Assembly (NCBI RefSeq): GCF_021442385.1
Contig: NZ_MUZA01000028.1
Location: 1-64,000 of the forward strand
Length of the DNA: 64,000 nucleotides
Origin: Micromonospora sp. MH99
GTDB taxonomy: Bacteria; Actinomycetota; Actinomycetes; Mycobacteriales; Micromonosporaceae
Direction of reading: 5' to 3'
The notes under the pieces were generated by a model. The model worked only from the letters and a program-made list of their open reading frames with translations, did not search any database and had not been told where the DNA came from. Positions 45,436-56,125 of the stretch are shown here, piece by piece. How positions within the stretch are numbered: the first letter of the stretch is position 1; every line of letters begins with the position of its first letter. A program made the translations under genes and the position numbers.

Positions 45436-46968
45436 GTGACGCTCGACGGTGAGGCGCTGGAGCAACTGCGCAAGCGGGCCCGGTCCGGCGGCGCGGACAA
45501 GTACCACGCGGCCAACGAGGCCAAGGGCAAGCTCTTCGCCCGCGAACGCGTCGCGCTGCTGGTCGACGAGGGTTCGTTCGTCGAGGACGGCCTCTACGCG
45601 AATGCGCTCGCCGACGGGCTCCCCGCCGACGGAGTGGTCACCGGCACCGCGACGATCGACGGTCGACAGGTCTGCCTGATGGCCAACGACTCCACAGTCA
45701 AGGCCGGCAGCTGGGGCGCGCGGACCGTCGAGAAGATCATCCGGATCATCGAGCGGGCGTACGGCGCCGGCGTGCCGATGGTCTACCTGGTCGACTCCGC
45801 CGGCGCCCGGATCACCGACCAGGTCGACCTCTTCCCCGGCCGACGCGGCGCCGGCAAGATCTTCTGGAACCAGGTCCGCGCCTCCGGCTCGATCCCGCAG
45901 GTCTGCGCGCTGTTCGGGCCGAGCGCCGCCGGGGGGGCGTACATTCCGGCGTTCTGCGACGTGGTGGCAATGGTCGACGGCAACGCCAGCATGTACCTCG
46001 GCTCCGACCGCATGGTCGAGATGGTCACCGGAGAGAAGACCACCCTGGAAGCGATGGGTGGGGCCAAGGTGCACACCGCCGAGTCCGGCGTCGGGCACTT
46101 CCTCTGCAAGACCGAGGCCGACGCGCTCGACGTGGTGAAGACCTACCTGTCGTACCTGCCGGCGAACTGGACCCAGGCGCCGCCGGCCGCGCCGGCCGTC
46201 GCCGCGCCCGCGAAGGCCGACCTGGCCGCGCTCGTGCCGGCCAGCGAGCGGCAGGCGTTCGACATGCGGCGGTACGTCAAGGGCGTGCTCGACGAGGGTT
46301 CCTTCTTCGAGATCCAGGCGCTGTGGGCCAAGGAGCTGACCATCGGGTTCGGCCGCCTCGACGGCCAGGTCGTCGGCGTGCTCGGCAACAACTCGATGTT
46401 CAAGGGCGGCGTGCTCTTCGTCGACTCGGCCGACAAGGCGACCCGGTTCGTGCAGCTCTGCGACGCGTTCAACGTGCCGCTGCTCTTCCTCAGCGACGTA
46501 CCCGGTTTCATGGTCGGCAGCGCCGTGGAGAAGCAGGGCATCATCCGGCACGGCGCCAAGATGATCACCGCGATCTCCGAGGCGACGGTCCCGAAGATCT
46601 GCGTGGTGGTCCGCAAGGCGTACGGCGCTGGGCTCTATGCGATGGCCGGCCCCGGCTTCGAGCCGGACGCGACGATCGCGCTGCCGACCGCGAAGATCGC
46701 GGTGATGGGCGCCGAGGCCGCCGTGAACGCCGTCTACGCCAACAAGATCGCGGCGATCGGGGACGCGGACGAGCGGGCCGCCTTCGTGGCCGCCAAGCGG
46801 GCCGAGTACGAGCAGGACATCGACGTCGTCCGGCTCGCCAGCGAGCTGGTGGTGGACGCCATCGTCGAGCCGCACGACCTGCGTGGCGAGCTGGTCCGTC
46901 GTTTCGCCGCCGCGCGTACGAAGGACCGGCACTTCTCCCGGCGTCGACACGGCGTCACCCCGGTCTGA
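45436..46968 (+). CDS. acyl-CoA carboxylase carboxyltransferase subunit
   Basis: A 510-residue beta subunit with two crotonase-like halves. The N half binds acyl-CoA (LFGPSAAGGAYIPAFCDVVAMV, with GPSAAGGAY and the double-Gly oxyanion) and the C half binds biotin (FLSDVPGFMVGSAVEKQGIIRHGAKMI, then KAYGAGLYAMAGPGFEPD). The substrate-type residues and the neighbouring HMG-CoA lyase suggest methylcrotonyl-CoA. GTG start chosen, with GAGGGAG about 6 bases upstream; an operator lies just before. The longer frame upstream carries the promoter. Acyl-CoA dehydrogenase follows 77 bases downstream. Confidence 0.92.
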   Translation: MTLDGEALEQLRKRARSGGADKYHAANEAKGKLFARERVALLVDEGSFVEDGLYANALADGLPADGVVTGTATIDGRQVCLMANDSTVKAGSWGARTVEKIIRIIERAYGAGVPMVYLVDSAGARITDQVDLFPGRRGAGKIFWNQVRASGSIPQVCALFGPSAAGGAYIPAFCDVVAMVDGNASMYLGSDRMVEMVTGEKTTLEAMGGAKVHTAESGVGHFLCKTEADALDVVKTYLSYLPANWTQAPPAAPAVAAPAKADLAALVPASERQAFDMRRYVKGVLDEGSFFEIQALWAKELTIGFGRLDGQVVGVLGNNSMFKGGVLFVDSADKATRFVQLCDAFNVPLLFLSDVPGFMVGSAVEKQGIIRHGAKMITAISEATVPKICVVVRKAYGAGLYAMAGPGFEPDATIALPTAKIAVMGAEAAVNAVYANKIAAIGDADERAAFVAAKRAEYEQDIDVVRLASELVVDAIVEPHDLRGELVRRFAAARTKDRHFSRRRHGVTPV

Positions 46969-47045
46969 CCCCCGCCCCACCCCCCACAGCGATCCGCCCT
47001 GCGGCGTCACGAGCGCCGGGGCGGCCGTCCCCACAGGAGGATGAG

Positions 47046-48194
<1,149 letters not shown>

Positions 48195-48280
48195 GCCCGG
48201 CCCGGCACCGGCCTGCTGGCTGACGTCGGCCTGCCGTCGTGGGCCGGCCAGCCGTTCGGCTGTCGGATTTCGGCGAGCGG

Positions 48281-48298
48281 ACGTCGGCAGACCGACGT
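48281..48298. promoter_or_regulatory. inverted repeat before the STAND regulator
   Basis: ACGTCGG (48281-48287) and CCGACGT (48292-48298) are perfect 7-base arms around CAGA, about 40 bases before the regulator gene. It could be an operator or a terminator of the acyl-CoA dehydrogenase gene; too little supports either. Confidence 0.3.
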
Positions 48299-48340
48299 TC
48301 GACTGCCGATGGTCGGAGTCGATCCGTACTCTTCGTGGCC

Positions 48341-51031
48341 ATGACTCCGGAGCATGATCGGTCGCGGAGCCCGGCCGGTCGTACCAGGCTGCCGGAGCTG
48401 CTCCGTGCGCACCGGCGCGCGGCCGGCCTGACGCAGGCGGAGCTGGCGTCCCGCGCCGGGGTCGGCGTGCGGACGGTGCGGGACCTGGAGCGCGGCCGAT
48501 CGGTCCGGCCGCAGCGCACCACCGTCGAGTTGCTGGCCACGGCGTTGGAGCTGGCCGGCGGGACCCGCGCGGCGTTCCTGGCCACGGCCCGTGGCGCTGC
48601 CGGCGGTGAACCCCGGCCGGACGTCATCTCGGGCACGCCCGGGGTTGGTGCCGGTGGCACGTCGACAGCCGGAGCCGCCCGGGCCGGCGCTGCGGTGGCC
48701 CTCCCACCACCTGTGGCCCTGATCGGCCGCGACCGCGACGTCACCGAGCTGGCCGGAATGCTGACCGCGGAACGCGGCCCCCGACTGGTGAGCCTGGTCG
48801 GGCTGGCCGGGGTCGGCAAGACCGCGCTCGCGCTCGCCGTTGCCCACGCAGCGGCCCGCGCCCATCCGGGCGGTGTGGCCGGCGTGCTGGTCGGCGACGG
48901 CTCGGACGGACCGGACGTGCTCGCCGCCACGATGACCGTCCTCGGCGCGGCCCGGCTGCCGGAACTCGTCGCCCGGCTCGCCGGCCGGCCGGCGCTGCTG
49001 GTCATGGACGCGGTCGAGCGCGCTCCCGGCCCGGTGGCCGAGACGCTGCACCGGCTGGGCGTCGTGCTGCCGTCGTTGCGGGTGCTGGTCACCGGACGGC
49101 ACCCGGTCGGGCTGCCCGGCGAACGGGTGTGGCCTGTCGCGCCGCTCGAGGTGCCGCCGCCGGACGCCGAGCACTCCGGGCCGGCCACGCTCGGCTCGTG
49201 GCCGGCGGTCGCCCTGTTCACCGCGCGACTCGCCCAGGTCCGTCGGGAGCCGCCGACTCCCGACGAGCTGCCGGCGTTGGCCGCCCTGGTCCGTCGGCTG
49301 GGCGGCCTCCCGCTGGCCATCGAGCTGATGGCCGCCCGGGGCCGGCTGCTCGACCTCACCGAACTGCTCGACCGGTACGGCGACCGCGTGCTCGATCTGA
49401 CCACCTCGGCCGACCCGGCGGCCCGTACCAGCTGGGACGGGCCGGAGGCGGCCACCCGCCGTCCGTATGCCACCGATGCGACCCGGGCGGCGGTGGCGGT
49501 GACCCTGCGGGACGCGGTGGCGACCAGCTACCGGCTGCTCGCGCCGGATGAGCGCGACGCGCTGCGGCGGCTCGCCATGTTCGGCAACCGTTGGTCGGTG
49601 GAGCTGGCCGAGGAGATGCTCGTCGACGAGGCCGACCGGGACGGCACCGTCGCCATCGATCCGGTCCCACTGCTGGACCGCCTCGTCGAGCTCGGCCTGC
49701 TGAGCGTTCGCGGCACCGGGCCGTTCCGGTTCCGCCTGCTCGACGCGGTCCGTGACTTCGCCATCGAGCAGGCCGTGGGTGGTGGTGAGCTGGCCTGCGT
49801 ACGACGTCGGCATGCGGAGGTGGTCGCCCGCCTCGTGGCGCGGACGGCGTCCGAGCTGGCCGGCCCCCGGATGCTCGACGCGGTGCACCGGCTCGACGAG
49901 GTGAGCAGCGACATCAGTACGGCCCTGGCCCACGCCGCCAGCGACGACCCGCTGACCGCGCTCCGCCTGGCGGCCTGCCTGCCCCGCTGGTGGCGCTTCC
50001 GGGGGCGCGATGTCGCCGGACGGCAGTGGCTGCGGCGGTTGCTGGCCGACCCGCGAACCGCTGACGCGGACCCGATCCTGCGCGGCTGGGCCAGCCTCGG
50101 GGTGGCCCGGCTCGCTGCCGAGCACGGTGCCGAGGCCGACGAGTTGCCGACGGCGCGGGCCGCGTTGGAGACGTTCCGACAGGCCGGCGACGTGACCGGC
50201 GAGCTGGAGGCGCGCAGCGTTCTCGGCGCGCTGCTCACCACCGTCGGGCAGCACGCCGAGGCCCGGGAGCAGGCCGAGGCGGTGCTCCGGCTCGCCGCCC
50301 GCAACGGGCGGACCCGGGACCTGGCGGTGGCGCAGAACAGCCTCGCCTGGCACGAGATCCGGATCGGTGACCTGGGCGCGGCACGTCGTCGGCTGGCTGC
50401 CGTGGACCGGCTCGCCGCCGAGGGTGGTGAGCAGCGGTTGCGGGTGCTGGCCTGGGCCAACCGGGCCGAGGTGGCCCGCCTGGAGGGCCGGTACGCCGAC
50501 GCCGTCGACCAGGGCCGGCGCGCGGCGGCGGCACTGTTCGAGTTGGGTGACCCGGGGCATCGACGGCGGGTGCTCGGGACTGTCGGCCTGGCGCTCGCGC
50601 AGGACGGGCGTGCCGTGGACGCGACCGAGGTGCTCACGGAGCTGCGCGCGGGGGCCGCCGAGGCGACGGTTGTCGTACCGGGTCAGCAGTGGGTGGAGCG
50701 GATCGGCCTCCCGCGACCGCGCTCGGACGACACCGTGTTGTCCTGGGGCGGCCCGGAGGCGGGAATCTGTGCGTTGATCGAGGGCAACCTGGCACTGCAC
50801 CGGGGCGACCGGGAACTGGCGGCGGAGTGGTTCACCGCAGCTGTCGAGGCCGGTCACGATCGGCGGGACGTGGTGGAGGCGCTGGTGGGCCTCGCCGCGA
50901 GCACCGCGGACCCGGCTGTCCTCGATCGTCTCGACCGGGTCTGCGAGGAGAGCGGCATCCGACTGCTGCCGCAGGAGTCCGGGCTGCTCTATGCGCTGAT
51001 GGCCGCGCGGGGCGGGTCCGCCGAGCGCTAG
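48341..51031 (+). CDS. STAND-type regulator (XRE-HTH, NTPase, TPR)
   Basis: An 896-residue signalling ATPase. An N-terminal XRE HTH (residues ~10-75: ELLRAHRRAAGLTQAELASRAGVG) is followed by a Ser/Ala/Gly linker, an NB-ARC-like ATPase with Walker A GLAGVGKTAL (about residue 155) and Walker B-like ALLVMDAVER, a winged-helix part RLAMFGNRWSVELAEEML and a C-terminal TPR region of about 350 residues. Such proteins are regulators triggered by ligand binding to the repeats. The usual second Walker B Asp-Asn is replaced by DAVE. Start at ATG; a GTG 2 codons earlier is possible. Not linked to a biosynthetic cluster. Confidence 0.85.
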   Translation: MTPEHDRSRSPAGRTRLPELLRAHRRAAGLTQAELASRAGVGVRTVRDLERGRSVRPQRTTVELLATALELAGGTRAAFLATARGAAGGEPRPDVISGTPGVGAGGTSTAGAARAGAAVALPPPVALIGRDRDVTELAGMLTAERGPRLVSLVGLAGVGKTALALAVAHAAARAHPGGVAGVLVGDGSDGPDVLAATMTVLGAARLPELVARLAGRPALLVMDAVERAPGPVAETLHRLGVVLPSLRVLVTGRHPVGLPGERVWPVAPLEVPPPDAEHSGPATLGSWPAVALFTARLAQVRREPPTPDELPALAALVRRLGGLPLAIELMAARGRLLDLTELLDRYGDRVLDLTTSADPAARTSWDGPEAATRRPYATDATRAAVAVTLRDAVATSYRLLAPDERDALRRLAMFGNRWSVELAEEMLVDEADRDGTVAIDPVPLLDRLVELGLLSVRGTGPFRFRLLDAVRDFAIEQAVGGGELACVRRRHAEVVARLVARTASELAGPRMLDAVHRLDEVSSDISTALAHAASDDPLTALRLAACLPRWWRFRGRDVAGRQWLRRLLADPRTADADPILRGWASLGVARLAAEHGAEADELPTARAALETFRQAGDVTGELEARSVLGALLTTVGQHAEAREQAEAVLRLAARNGRTRDLAVAQNSLAWHEIRIGDLGAARRRLAAVDRLAAEGGEQRLRVLAWANRAEVARLEGRYADAVDQGRRAAAALFELGDPGHRRRVLGTVGLALAQDGRAVDATEVLTELRAGAAEATVVVPGQQWVERIGLPRPRSDDTVLSWGGPEAGICALIEGNLALHRGDRELAAEWFTAAVEAGHDRRDVVEALVGLAASTADPAVLDRLDRVCEESGIRLLPQESGLLYALMAARGGSAER

Positions 51032-51479
51032 TGCGGCACCCGTCGGCGGCCGGCCCGACGGAGAGTGGCGCGAGCGAAGAGCCCCCTTGGTGCTACCCCT
51101 CGCTGTTCGCCCGCGCCGTCACCCCCCGGTGATTCCCCGGTGGACGAAAGCCTGCCACCGCTGCCGGGGCAGAAGGTGCTCTTCAGGAAGTTTGTCCCGT
51201 CTGCAACGTCAGTTCTGCCGGTCTTTCTGCCGGTGCTCCCGGCCGTCGCCGTACCCGCCGCCGATCGCCCGGACGTCGCCCCGACCGGGCTCCACCGTCG
51301 CAGGCAACGCGGCTCGGCACCGCCGACATCGCGGCTCGGCCACCGCCGACAGCTCGGAGCTGCCGACATCGCGGCTCGACCACCGCCAGACGGCGAGGTT
51401 CGGCGCCGCGGACAACAACCGGATGAACGCCGCCGGGCAGGCCGGGTCGCCACGATGCGCCAGGCCCGGGCGTCGGCGG
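51032..51479. other. intergenic region with tandem repeats
   Basis: About 450 bases with no convincing gene. A weak inverted repeat CCGTCGG/CCGACGG (51040-51061) may terminate the STAND gene. Near 51309-51387 a motif GCGGCTCGGCCACCGCCGAC recurs: a 26-base unit starting GCCGACATCGCGGC at 51322 repeats 40 bases later at 51362 with one change, plus a partial earlier copy. Open frames over this stretch on both strands are Arg/Pro-rich and look like shadows. Confidence 0.5.
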
Positions 51480-51986
51480 TCAGGCCGGGTCGCTGTCGTC
51501 CGCGGCGGCCATGTCCTGATCGGTGCTGCCGGCGGTGGCACCGGGATGGACGGCGTCCCGCACGCGGCGCAGGCCGTCGAGCAGTGCCGCCAGCGCCTCG
51601 GGGTCGAGCTGGCCGGTGAACCACTGCTCGATGATCCGCAGATGGCCGGGCAGTGTCTCGTCGAGCCGCTGCATGCCGGACGCGGTGACCACCGCGTACG
51701 AACTGCGGCGATCGTTCGGGCAGGCTCGGCGGGTGAGCAGCCCGTCGCGTTCCATCCGGTCCACCACGCGGGTCACCCCGCTGGTGGACAGCGACGTCTG
51801 CGCGGCGAGGTCGGTCATCCGCAACTGGTTGCCCGGCGAGCGGGCCAGTCGGGTGATCACCTCGAACTCGACCACGGAGAGGTCGTGCTCCTCTAGTTGG
51901 GCGGCGAAGCGGGCCGAGAGCCCGGCGTGGACCTCGTAGAGGAGGCCAACCGCGGTGATCCGGGGGTCGTCGAACACGTTGGTCAC
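51480..51986 (-). CDS. MarR-family regulator
   Basis: A 168-residue winged-helix protein. The DNA-binding part is RMTDLAAQTSLSTSGVTRVVDRMERDGLLTRRACPNDRRSSYAVVTASG, with typical MarR wing Arg residues. The C-terminus is an Asp/Ala-rich tail. GTG start. It is divergent from a YceI gene across 99 AT-rich bases, a pairing common in actinobacteria, so it probably regulates YceI and itself. Ligand unknown. Confidence 0.88.
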   Translation of the reverse strand: MTNVFDDPRITAVGLLYEVHAGLSARFAAQLEEHDLSVVEFEVITRLARSPGNQLRMTDLAAQTSLSTSGVTRVVDRMERDGLLTRRACPNDRRSSYAVVTASGMQRLDETLPGHLRIIEQWFTGQLDPEALAALLDGLRRVRDAVHPGATAGSTDQDMAAADDSDPA

Positions 51987-52005
51987 TCGTTAACCCTACC
52001 AGTAC

Positions 52006-52045
52006 TTGACAGAGGGAATGTTGTTGCGGTTATATTTGCTCAAGC
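52006..52045 (+). promoter_or_regulatory. promoter of the YceI gene with possible MarR site
   Basis: TTGACA (52006-52011) and TTATAT (52030-52035) are 18 bases apart, in the right place for the YceI gene. Immediately downstream TGCT-CA-AGCA is a small palindrome that could be a MarR half-site. The surrounding AT content is markedly higher than the rest of the window. Confidence 0.5.
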
Positions 52046-52085
52046 AGTCGTTGGGCTACTAAACAATCTCCTGGAGGACAGCAGC

Positions 52086-52667
52086 ATGACCAGCAGCACC
52101 GATGCGGTTACCCGCGACTGGGACGGCCTCACCATCCCGACGGCCGGCACCTACGTGCTGGACGCGGCGCACAAGCGGGTCGGCTTCGTCGCCCGGCACA
52201 TGATGGTGAGCAAGGTCCGCGGTGAGTTCAACGAGGCGACCGCCACCATCACCGTTGCCGAGGACCCGCTGCAGTCCTCGGTCGTCGCCACCATCCAGGG
52301 TGCCAGCATCGACACGACCCAGGGCGACCGGGACGCGCACCTGCGCAGCCCCGAGTTCCTGGACGTCGAGAAGTACCCGACCCTGGAGTTCCGCAGCACC
52401 GGCGTCAAGTCCCGCCGCGGCAACGAGTTCGTGCTCACCGGTGACCTGACCATCAAGGACGTCACCCGTCCGGTGGAGCTGGAGGTCGAGTTCGAGGGCG
52501 TGGGCCGCAGCCCGTTCGGCCAGGACATCTTCGGCTTCTCCGCGAGCACCGAGATCGACCGCGAGGAGTTCGGCCTGACCTGGAACGTCACCCTGGAGAC
52601 CGGTGGCGTGCTGGTCGGCAAGAAGATCAAGATCGAGATCGAGGGCGAGGCCGTCCGTCAGGCCTGA
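52086..52667 (+). CDS. YceI-family protein
   Basis: A 193-residue lipocalin-like beta-barrel. Family motifs: GTYVLDAAHKRVGFVARHMMVSKVRGEF, then SVVATIQGASIDTTQGDRDAHLRSPEFLDVEKYPTLEFRST, and LTIKDVTRPVELEVEF. YceI proteins bind polyisoprenoids or amphiphilic ligands; here there is no signal peptide, so it is cytoplasmic. GGAGG lies about 10 bases before ATG. Regulated probably by the divergent MarR. A terminator hairpin follows. Confidence 0.93.
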   Translation: MTSSTDAVTRDWDGLTIPTAGTYVLDAAHKRVGFVARHMMVSKVRGEFNEATATITVAEDPLQSSVVATIQGASIDTTQGDRDAHLRSPEFLDVEKYPTLEFRSTGVKSRRGNEFVLTGDLTIKDVTRPVELEVEFEGVGRSPFGQDIFGFSASTEIDREEFGLTWNVTLETGGVLVGKKIKIEIEGEAVRQA

Positions 52668-52687
52668 TCCCACGGATCACCGGTACA

Positions 52688-52720
52688 CCGGGCCCGCGCC
52701 GCACGTCGGCGCGGGCCCGG
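52688..52720 (+). terminator. terminator after the YceI gene
   Basis: CCGGGCCCGCGCC (52688-52700) and GGCGCGGGCCCGG (52708-52720) form a perfect 13-pair stem with a 7-base loop, 20 bases after the stop. Confidence 0.8.
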
Positions 52721-52952
52721 CGTCGTCAGTACCCAGCGCGTGTGAATTGTCACGACTTGTTGGCACCGTCACGGGGTCCGGCGCGGCAGCGACGGGGTAG
52801 AGATGGCGCCACGAGCGCATCCGCTCCGGCCGGCGTCGGATCACCGTCGTCGGCCTCTGGCCCTGGCCAGGCGAGCGCTCTTAACGTGGATGGTTCACAA
52901 TGCGCTTTCCGGGACGGCAGGATCCCGACCGCGCCGGTTGTCGGGAGGACAC

Positions 52953-54431
52953 ATGGGCAGGGACGTCTCGCAGGGCGCCTTCACCCCGGAGGACCGCGTC
53001 CGCTACCGGCAGAAGGTCCGACGGTGCCTGGACGTCTTCGCCCTGATGCTCGACGACTTCGGCTTCGACGCGGACCGGCCGATGACCGGCCTGGAGATCG
53101 AGCTGAACCTGGTCGACTCGCGAGCCGAGCCGGCGATGCGCAACGAGGAGATCCTCGCCGACATCGCCGATCCGCTCTTCCAGACCGAGTTGGGGCAGTT
53201 CAACCTGGAGTTGAACGCCGAGCCCCGACTGATCGAGGGCACCGGTTTCGCCGACTACGAACACGACCTGCGCAGCAGCCTCACCCGGGCCGACGAGCGC
53301 GCGGCCAGGTCCGGCGCGAAGATCGTCCTGGTCGGCATCCTGCCCACCCTCACCGAGGGTCACCTGGTCGAGGACAATCTCTCCACCAACGAGCGCTATC
53401 GGGTGCTCAACGACCAGATCGTCGGTGCCCGGGGCGAGGCCATCGAACTCGACATCCGTGGCGTCGAGCAGTTGCGGACCCACACCGACTCGATCGCCCC
53501 CGAGGCGGCCTGCACGAGCCTCCAGTTCCACATCCAGGTCGCGCCGGACAGCTTCGCCGACTACTGGAACGCGTCCCAGGCCATCGCCGGGGTGCAGGTC
53601 GCGGTCGGAGCGAACTCGCCCTTCCTGTACGGCCGTCAACTCTGGGCCGAAACCCGGATCGCCCTGTTCAAGCAGGCCACCGACACCCGCCCGGAAGAGC
53701 TCAAGGCTCAGGGCGTACGCCCCCGGGTGTGGTTCGGCGAGCGGTGGATCACCTCGATCTTCGACCTGTTCGAGGAGAACGTCAGGTACTTCCCGCCGCT
53801 GCTGCCGATCTGCGAGGACGAGGACCCGGTGGAGGTGCTGCACGCCGGCGGAGTGCCCAAACTGGGCGAGCTGCGGCTGCACAACGGCACCGTCTACCGC
53901 TGGAACCGCCCGGTCTACGACATCATGAACGACCGACCCCACCTGCGGGTCGAGAACCGTGTGCTGCCCGCCGGTCCGACGGTCGTGGACATGCTGGCCA
54001 ACGCGGCCTTCTACTTCGGGCTGGTCCGCGGCCTGGCCGAGGCGGACCGCCCGATCTGGAGTCAGCTCACGTTCAGCTCGGCCGAGGAGAACTTCCACGC
54101 GGCGGCCCGACGTGGTCTGGACGCCGTGCTGCACTGGCCCCGGTTCGGTGACGTACCGGTCACCAAGCTGGTGCTGGAGCAGCTGCTGCCCGTCGCCGCG
54201 ACCGGCCTGGACGGGTTCGGCGTCGACCCGGCACAGCGGGACCGGCTTCTCGGCATCATCGAACAGCGCTGTCGTACCGGCCGCAACGGCGCCGTCTGGC
54301 AGACCGAGACGGTCTGGGCGGCCGAGCGCCACCGGGGCATGGACCGCAGCGCCGCCCTGCACCACATGGTGCAGCGCTACGCGGAACTCCAGCGCACCAA
54401 CGAGCCAGTCCACACCTGGCCCGTCAACTGA
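52953..54431 (+). CDS. GCS2-family glutamate-cysteine ligase-like protein
   Basis: A 492-residue protein of the carboxylate-amine ligase (GCS2/COG2170-like) family. Family features are MTGLEIELNLVDSRAEPAMRNEE, LGQFNLELNAEPRLIEGTGF, and the metal/ATP-binding phrase TSLQFHIQVAPDSFADYWNASQ, with a further LRLHNGTVYRWNRPVYD. Family members ligate an amino acid to the gamma-carboxyl of glutamate, but the exact reaction here is unknown; mycothiol-producing actinomycetes do not need glutathione, so another product is likely. The ATG has GGGAGG 5 bases upstream; a longer in-frame start reads as non-protein text. Confidence 0.88.
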   Translation: MGRDVSQGAFTPEDRVRYRQKVRRCLDVFALMLDDFGFDADRPMTGLEIELNLVDSRAEPAMRNEEILADIADPLFQTELGQFNLELNAEPRLIEGTGFADYEHDLRSSLTRADERAARSGAKIVLVGILPTLTEGHLVEDNLSTNERYRVLNDQIVGARGEAIELDIRGVEQLRTHTDSIAPEAACTSLQFHIQVAPDSFADYWNASQAIAGVQVAVGANSPFLYGRQLWAETRIALFKQATDTRPEELKAQGVRPRVWFGERWITSIFDLFEENVRYFPPLLPICEDEDPVEVLHAGGVPKLGELRLHNGTVYRWNRPVYDIMNDRPHLRVENRVLPAGPTVVDMLANAAFYFGLVRGLAEADRPIWSQLTFSSAEENFHAAARRGLDAVLHWPRFGDVPVTKLVLEQLLPVAATGLDGFGVDPAQRDRLLGIIEQRCRTGRNGAVWQTETVWAAERHRGMDRSAALHHMVQRYAELQRTNEPVHTWPVN

Positions 54432-54476
54432 CCCTCCCCTCCACCCGACGGAGCGCAGCGGGGTGAGACCCGTGGG

Positions 54477-56003
54477 TTAGGTGGTGGGGCGGCGCGGTGG
54501 GCGTGCTCGGTGGGGGGTTGGGGCGTCGGTGGGGGCTGCGGCGTCCGGGGCGGGGCGTGGGGCGGGGACGCGGGGCGGGGTGGTGGTCGCGTCGTCCGGC
54601 TGGGTCTCCGGCGTGGTCGGTGCCGCGGCGGTCCTGCCTCGTCGGGTTGCCGTACCGGTCGCGGCGTCGCTCACCGAGCGGGCGCGGCGTCCCGGCCGGG
54701 TGCCGCCCGCCCCGCCCTCTTCAGTGGCCGTGGGTGTCGGGCTAGAGGTCCTGTCGAGCCCCGCGGCCCGGGTGGAATCCGCCGGAGCGGTCGACGCCGA
54801 TTCGGGTGAGCCGGCCGCAGGAGCCGACGTCGGTCTGCGTTGTCCGGTCGACGTCGGTTCCGGTTGGTCGGCCGCCGTGGTCGACGCCCGTTCGGGCTCG
54901 TCGGCCGGAGCGGTCGGTCGTCGGTCGGCAGCACGTCGGCGGCCGGCCCGTTCCGCGAGTCGGGCGGCCAGGATCGAGCCGCCGACGCCGGCGATCACCG
55001 CGTACGGGGCGATGAGCTGGGTGGAGAACTGTGCGGGCCCCGGGGTCGCCCAACGTGGCACGGTGGTCAGGTAGGCGAGCGCGACGAGCAGCGGGCCGGC
55101 CGCGCCGGAGGCGGCCGCGCCGATCCGGTGCCCGCCCGACCGCGCGGCGCCCCGGGCGGCCAGGGCACCGATCAGGAGCGCGGGTACGAGCGCCAGCAGC
55201 GCACCGGGCCAGTAGAGCTGGCCTCCGATCCAGTACCGCGCGTGGTCCGGGTCGAGCTGCCACGTGCCGAGCTGAGCGCCGGTGAGCCCGCGCCCGACGC
55301 GTACTCCGTCGATGACCGACACCACCGCGAGCAGCCAGAGCCAGGCGGCCGTCGCGGTGACGTTCAACGCGGCGGCGCGGGAGCGCAGTGCCCAGAGCGC
55401 CACGAACACGCCGATCAGGATGCCGAGCACCGCGTGCAGAGCGGCGATCCGCTGTGGCGCGTCGGTGTCGGCGCCCGCGGCGACCCGGGCCGGTACGGCG
55501 ACCAGCAGCACGGTGACCAGTCCACCGAGACCGGCGCCGAGCGCGAGGGACAGCCTGCGGAACAGGCCGCCTCGCTCGTCGGGCAGCGTGTCGGCCACCG
55601 GCGCGGATCGATCGACCCCCGAGGTCGGCTGGGCCCGTGCCACGTCGGTGTCCTCGACCCCGCTCGGCGAGCCCTCTTCGAGTGCCGCCGGCTGTGGTGG
55701 GGCCGCCTCGGTCGCCAGGGCGGGTGCCGTCGGCCCGGCGACGGCGGTCGGCTGGTCACCAACCGGGGGTACGGCACGCTGGTGCAGTCGCTGCGCGCAG
55801 ACCGCGCCGAGCACTGTCGAGCTGGCGGCGAGCCAGGTGGCCCAGGCCAGGCCATCAGCCCAGGCCGTGTCGTTGGCCCCGGCGTCGGTGGGCGTCCAGG
55901 TGATGACGCCGAGCCCGTAGCCGAAGCCGAGCTGCGCGGCGCCCGCGCCGGCAGCGACCCCGATCGCCGTCACGATCGATACTCCCCAGCCCCGTCTGGC
56001 CAT
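54477..56003 (-). CDS. polytopic membrane protein with long Pro/Thr-rich tail
   Basis: A 508-residue protein starting MARRGWGVSIVTAIG. About seven membrane helices are seen over residues 5-345, with a disordered loop of ~85 residues between helices 2 and 3 (QPTAVAGPTAPALATE). The last ~150 residues are low complexity (repeated TSTxxQPxPTS, ending HRARPPRRPTT) and probably cytoplasmic. No catalytic motif. It is convergent with the GCS2-family gene and its start faces the first PASTA gene, forming a divergent pair. Family not recognised. Confidence 0.7.
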   Translation of the reverse strand: MARRGWGVSIVTAIGVAAGAGAAQLGFGYGLGVITWTPTDAGANDTAWADGLAWATWLAASSTVLGAVCAQRLHQRAVPPVGDQPTAVAGPTAPALATEAAPPQPAALEEGSPSGVEDTDVARAQPTSGVDRSAPVADTLPDERGGLFRRLSLALGAGLGGLVTVLLVAVPARVAAGADTDAPQRIAALHAVLGILIGVFVALWALRSRAAALNVTATAAWLWLLAVVSVIDGVRVGRGLTGAQLGTWQLDPDHARYWIGGQLYWPGALLALVPALLIGALAARGAARSGGHRIGAAASGAAGPLLVALAYLTTVPRWATPGPAQFSTQLIAPYAVIAGVGGSILAARLAERAGRRRAADRRPTAPADEPERASTTAADQPEPTSTGQRRPTSAPAAGSPESASTAPADSTRAAGLDRTSSPTPTATEEGGAGGTRPGRRARSVSDAATGTATRRGRTAAAPTTPETQPDDATTTPPRVPAPRPAPDAAAPTDAPTPHRARPPRRPTT

Positions 56004-56125
56004 GCCGGGCAGCGTAACGTCCCGTCGTCGGTGCGGCGAGTCGCAGTGACCCGCCGGTACGGACCGTCGGCACAACGTGATGGGCGGCGAACGGTACGGT
56101 CGCCGGTGATGAGGCGGTGGACGGT

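Noticed and set aside
51065..51619. Plus-strand 184-codon frame between the STAND gene and MarR
   Set aside because: It overlaps the MarR gene antisense, is Arg/Pro-rich and has no domain; treated as a shadow.
54477..56003. Permease or transport function for the membrane protein with Pro-rich tail
   Set aside because: Only helices and low-complexity text are visible; no transporter motif supports a function.
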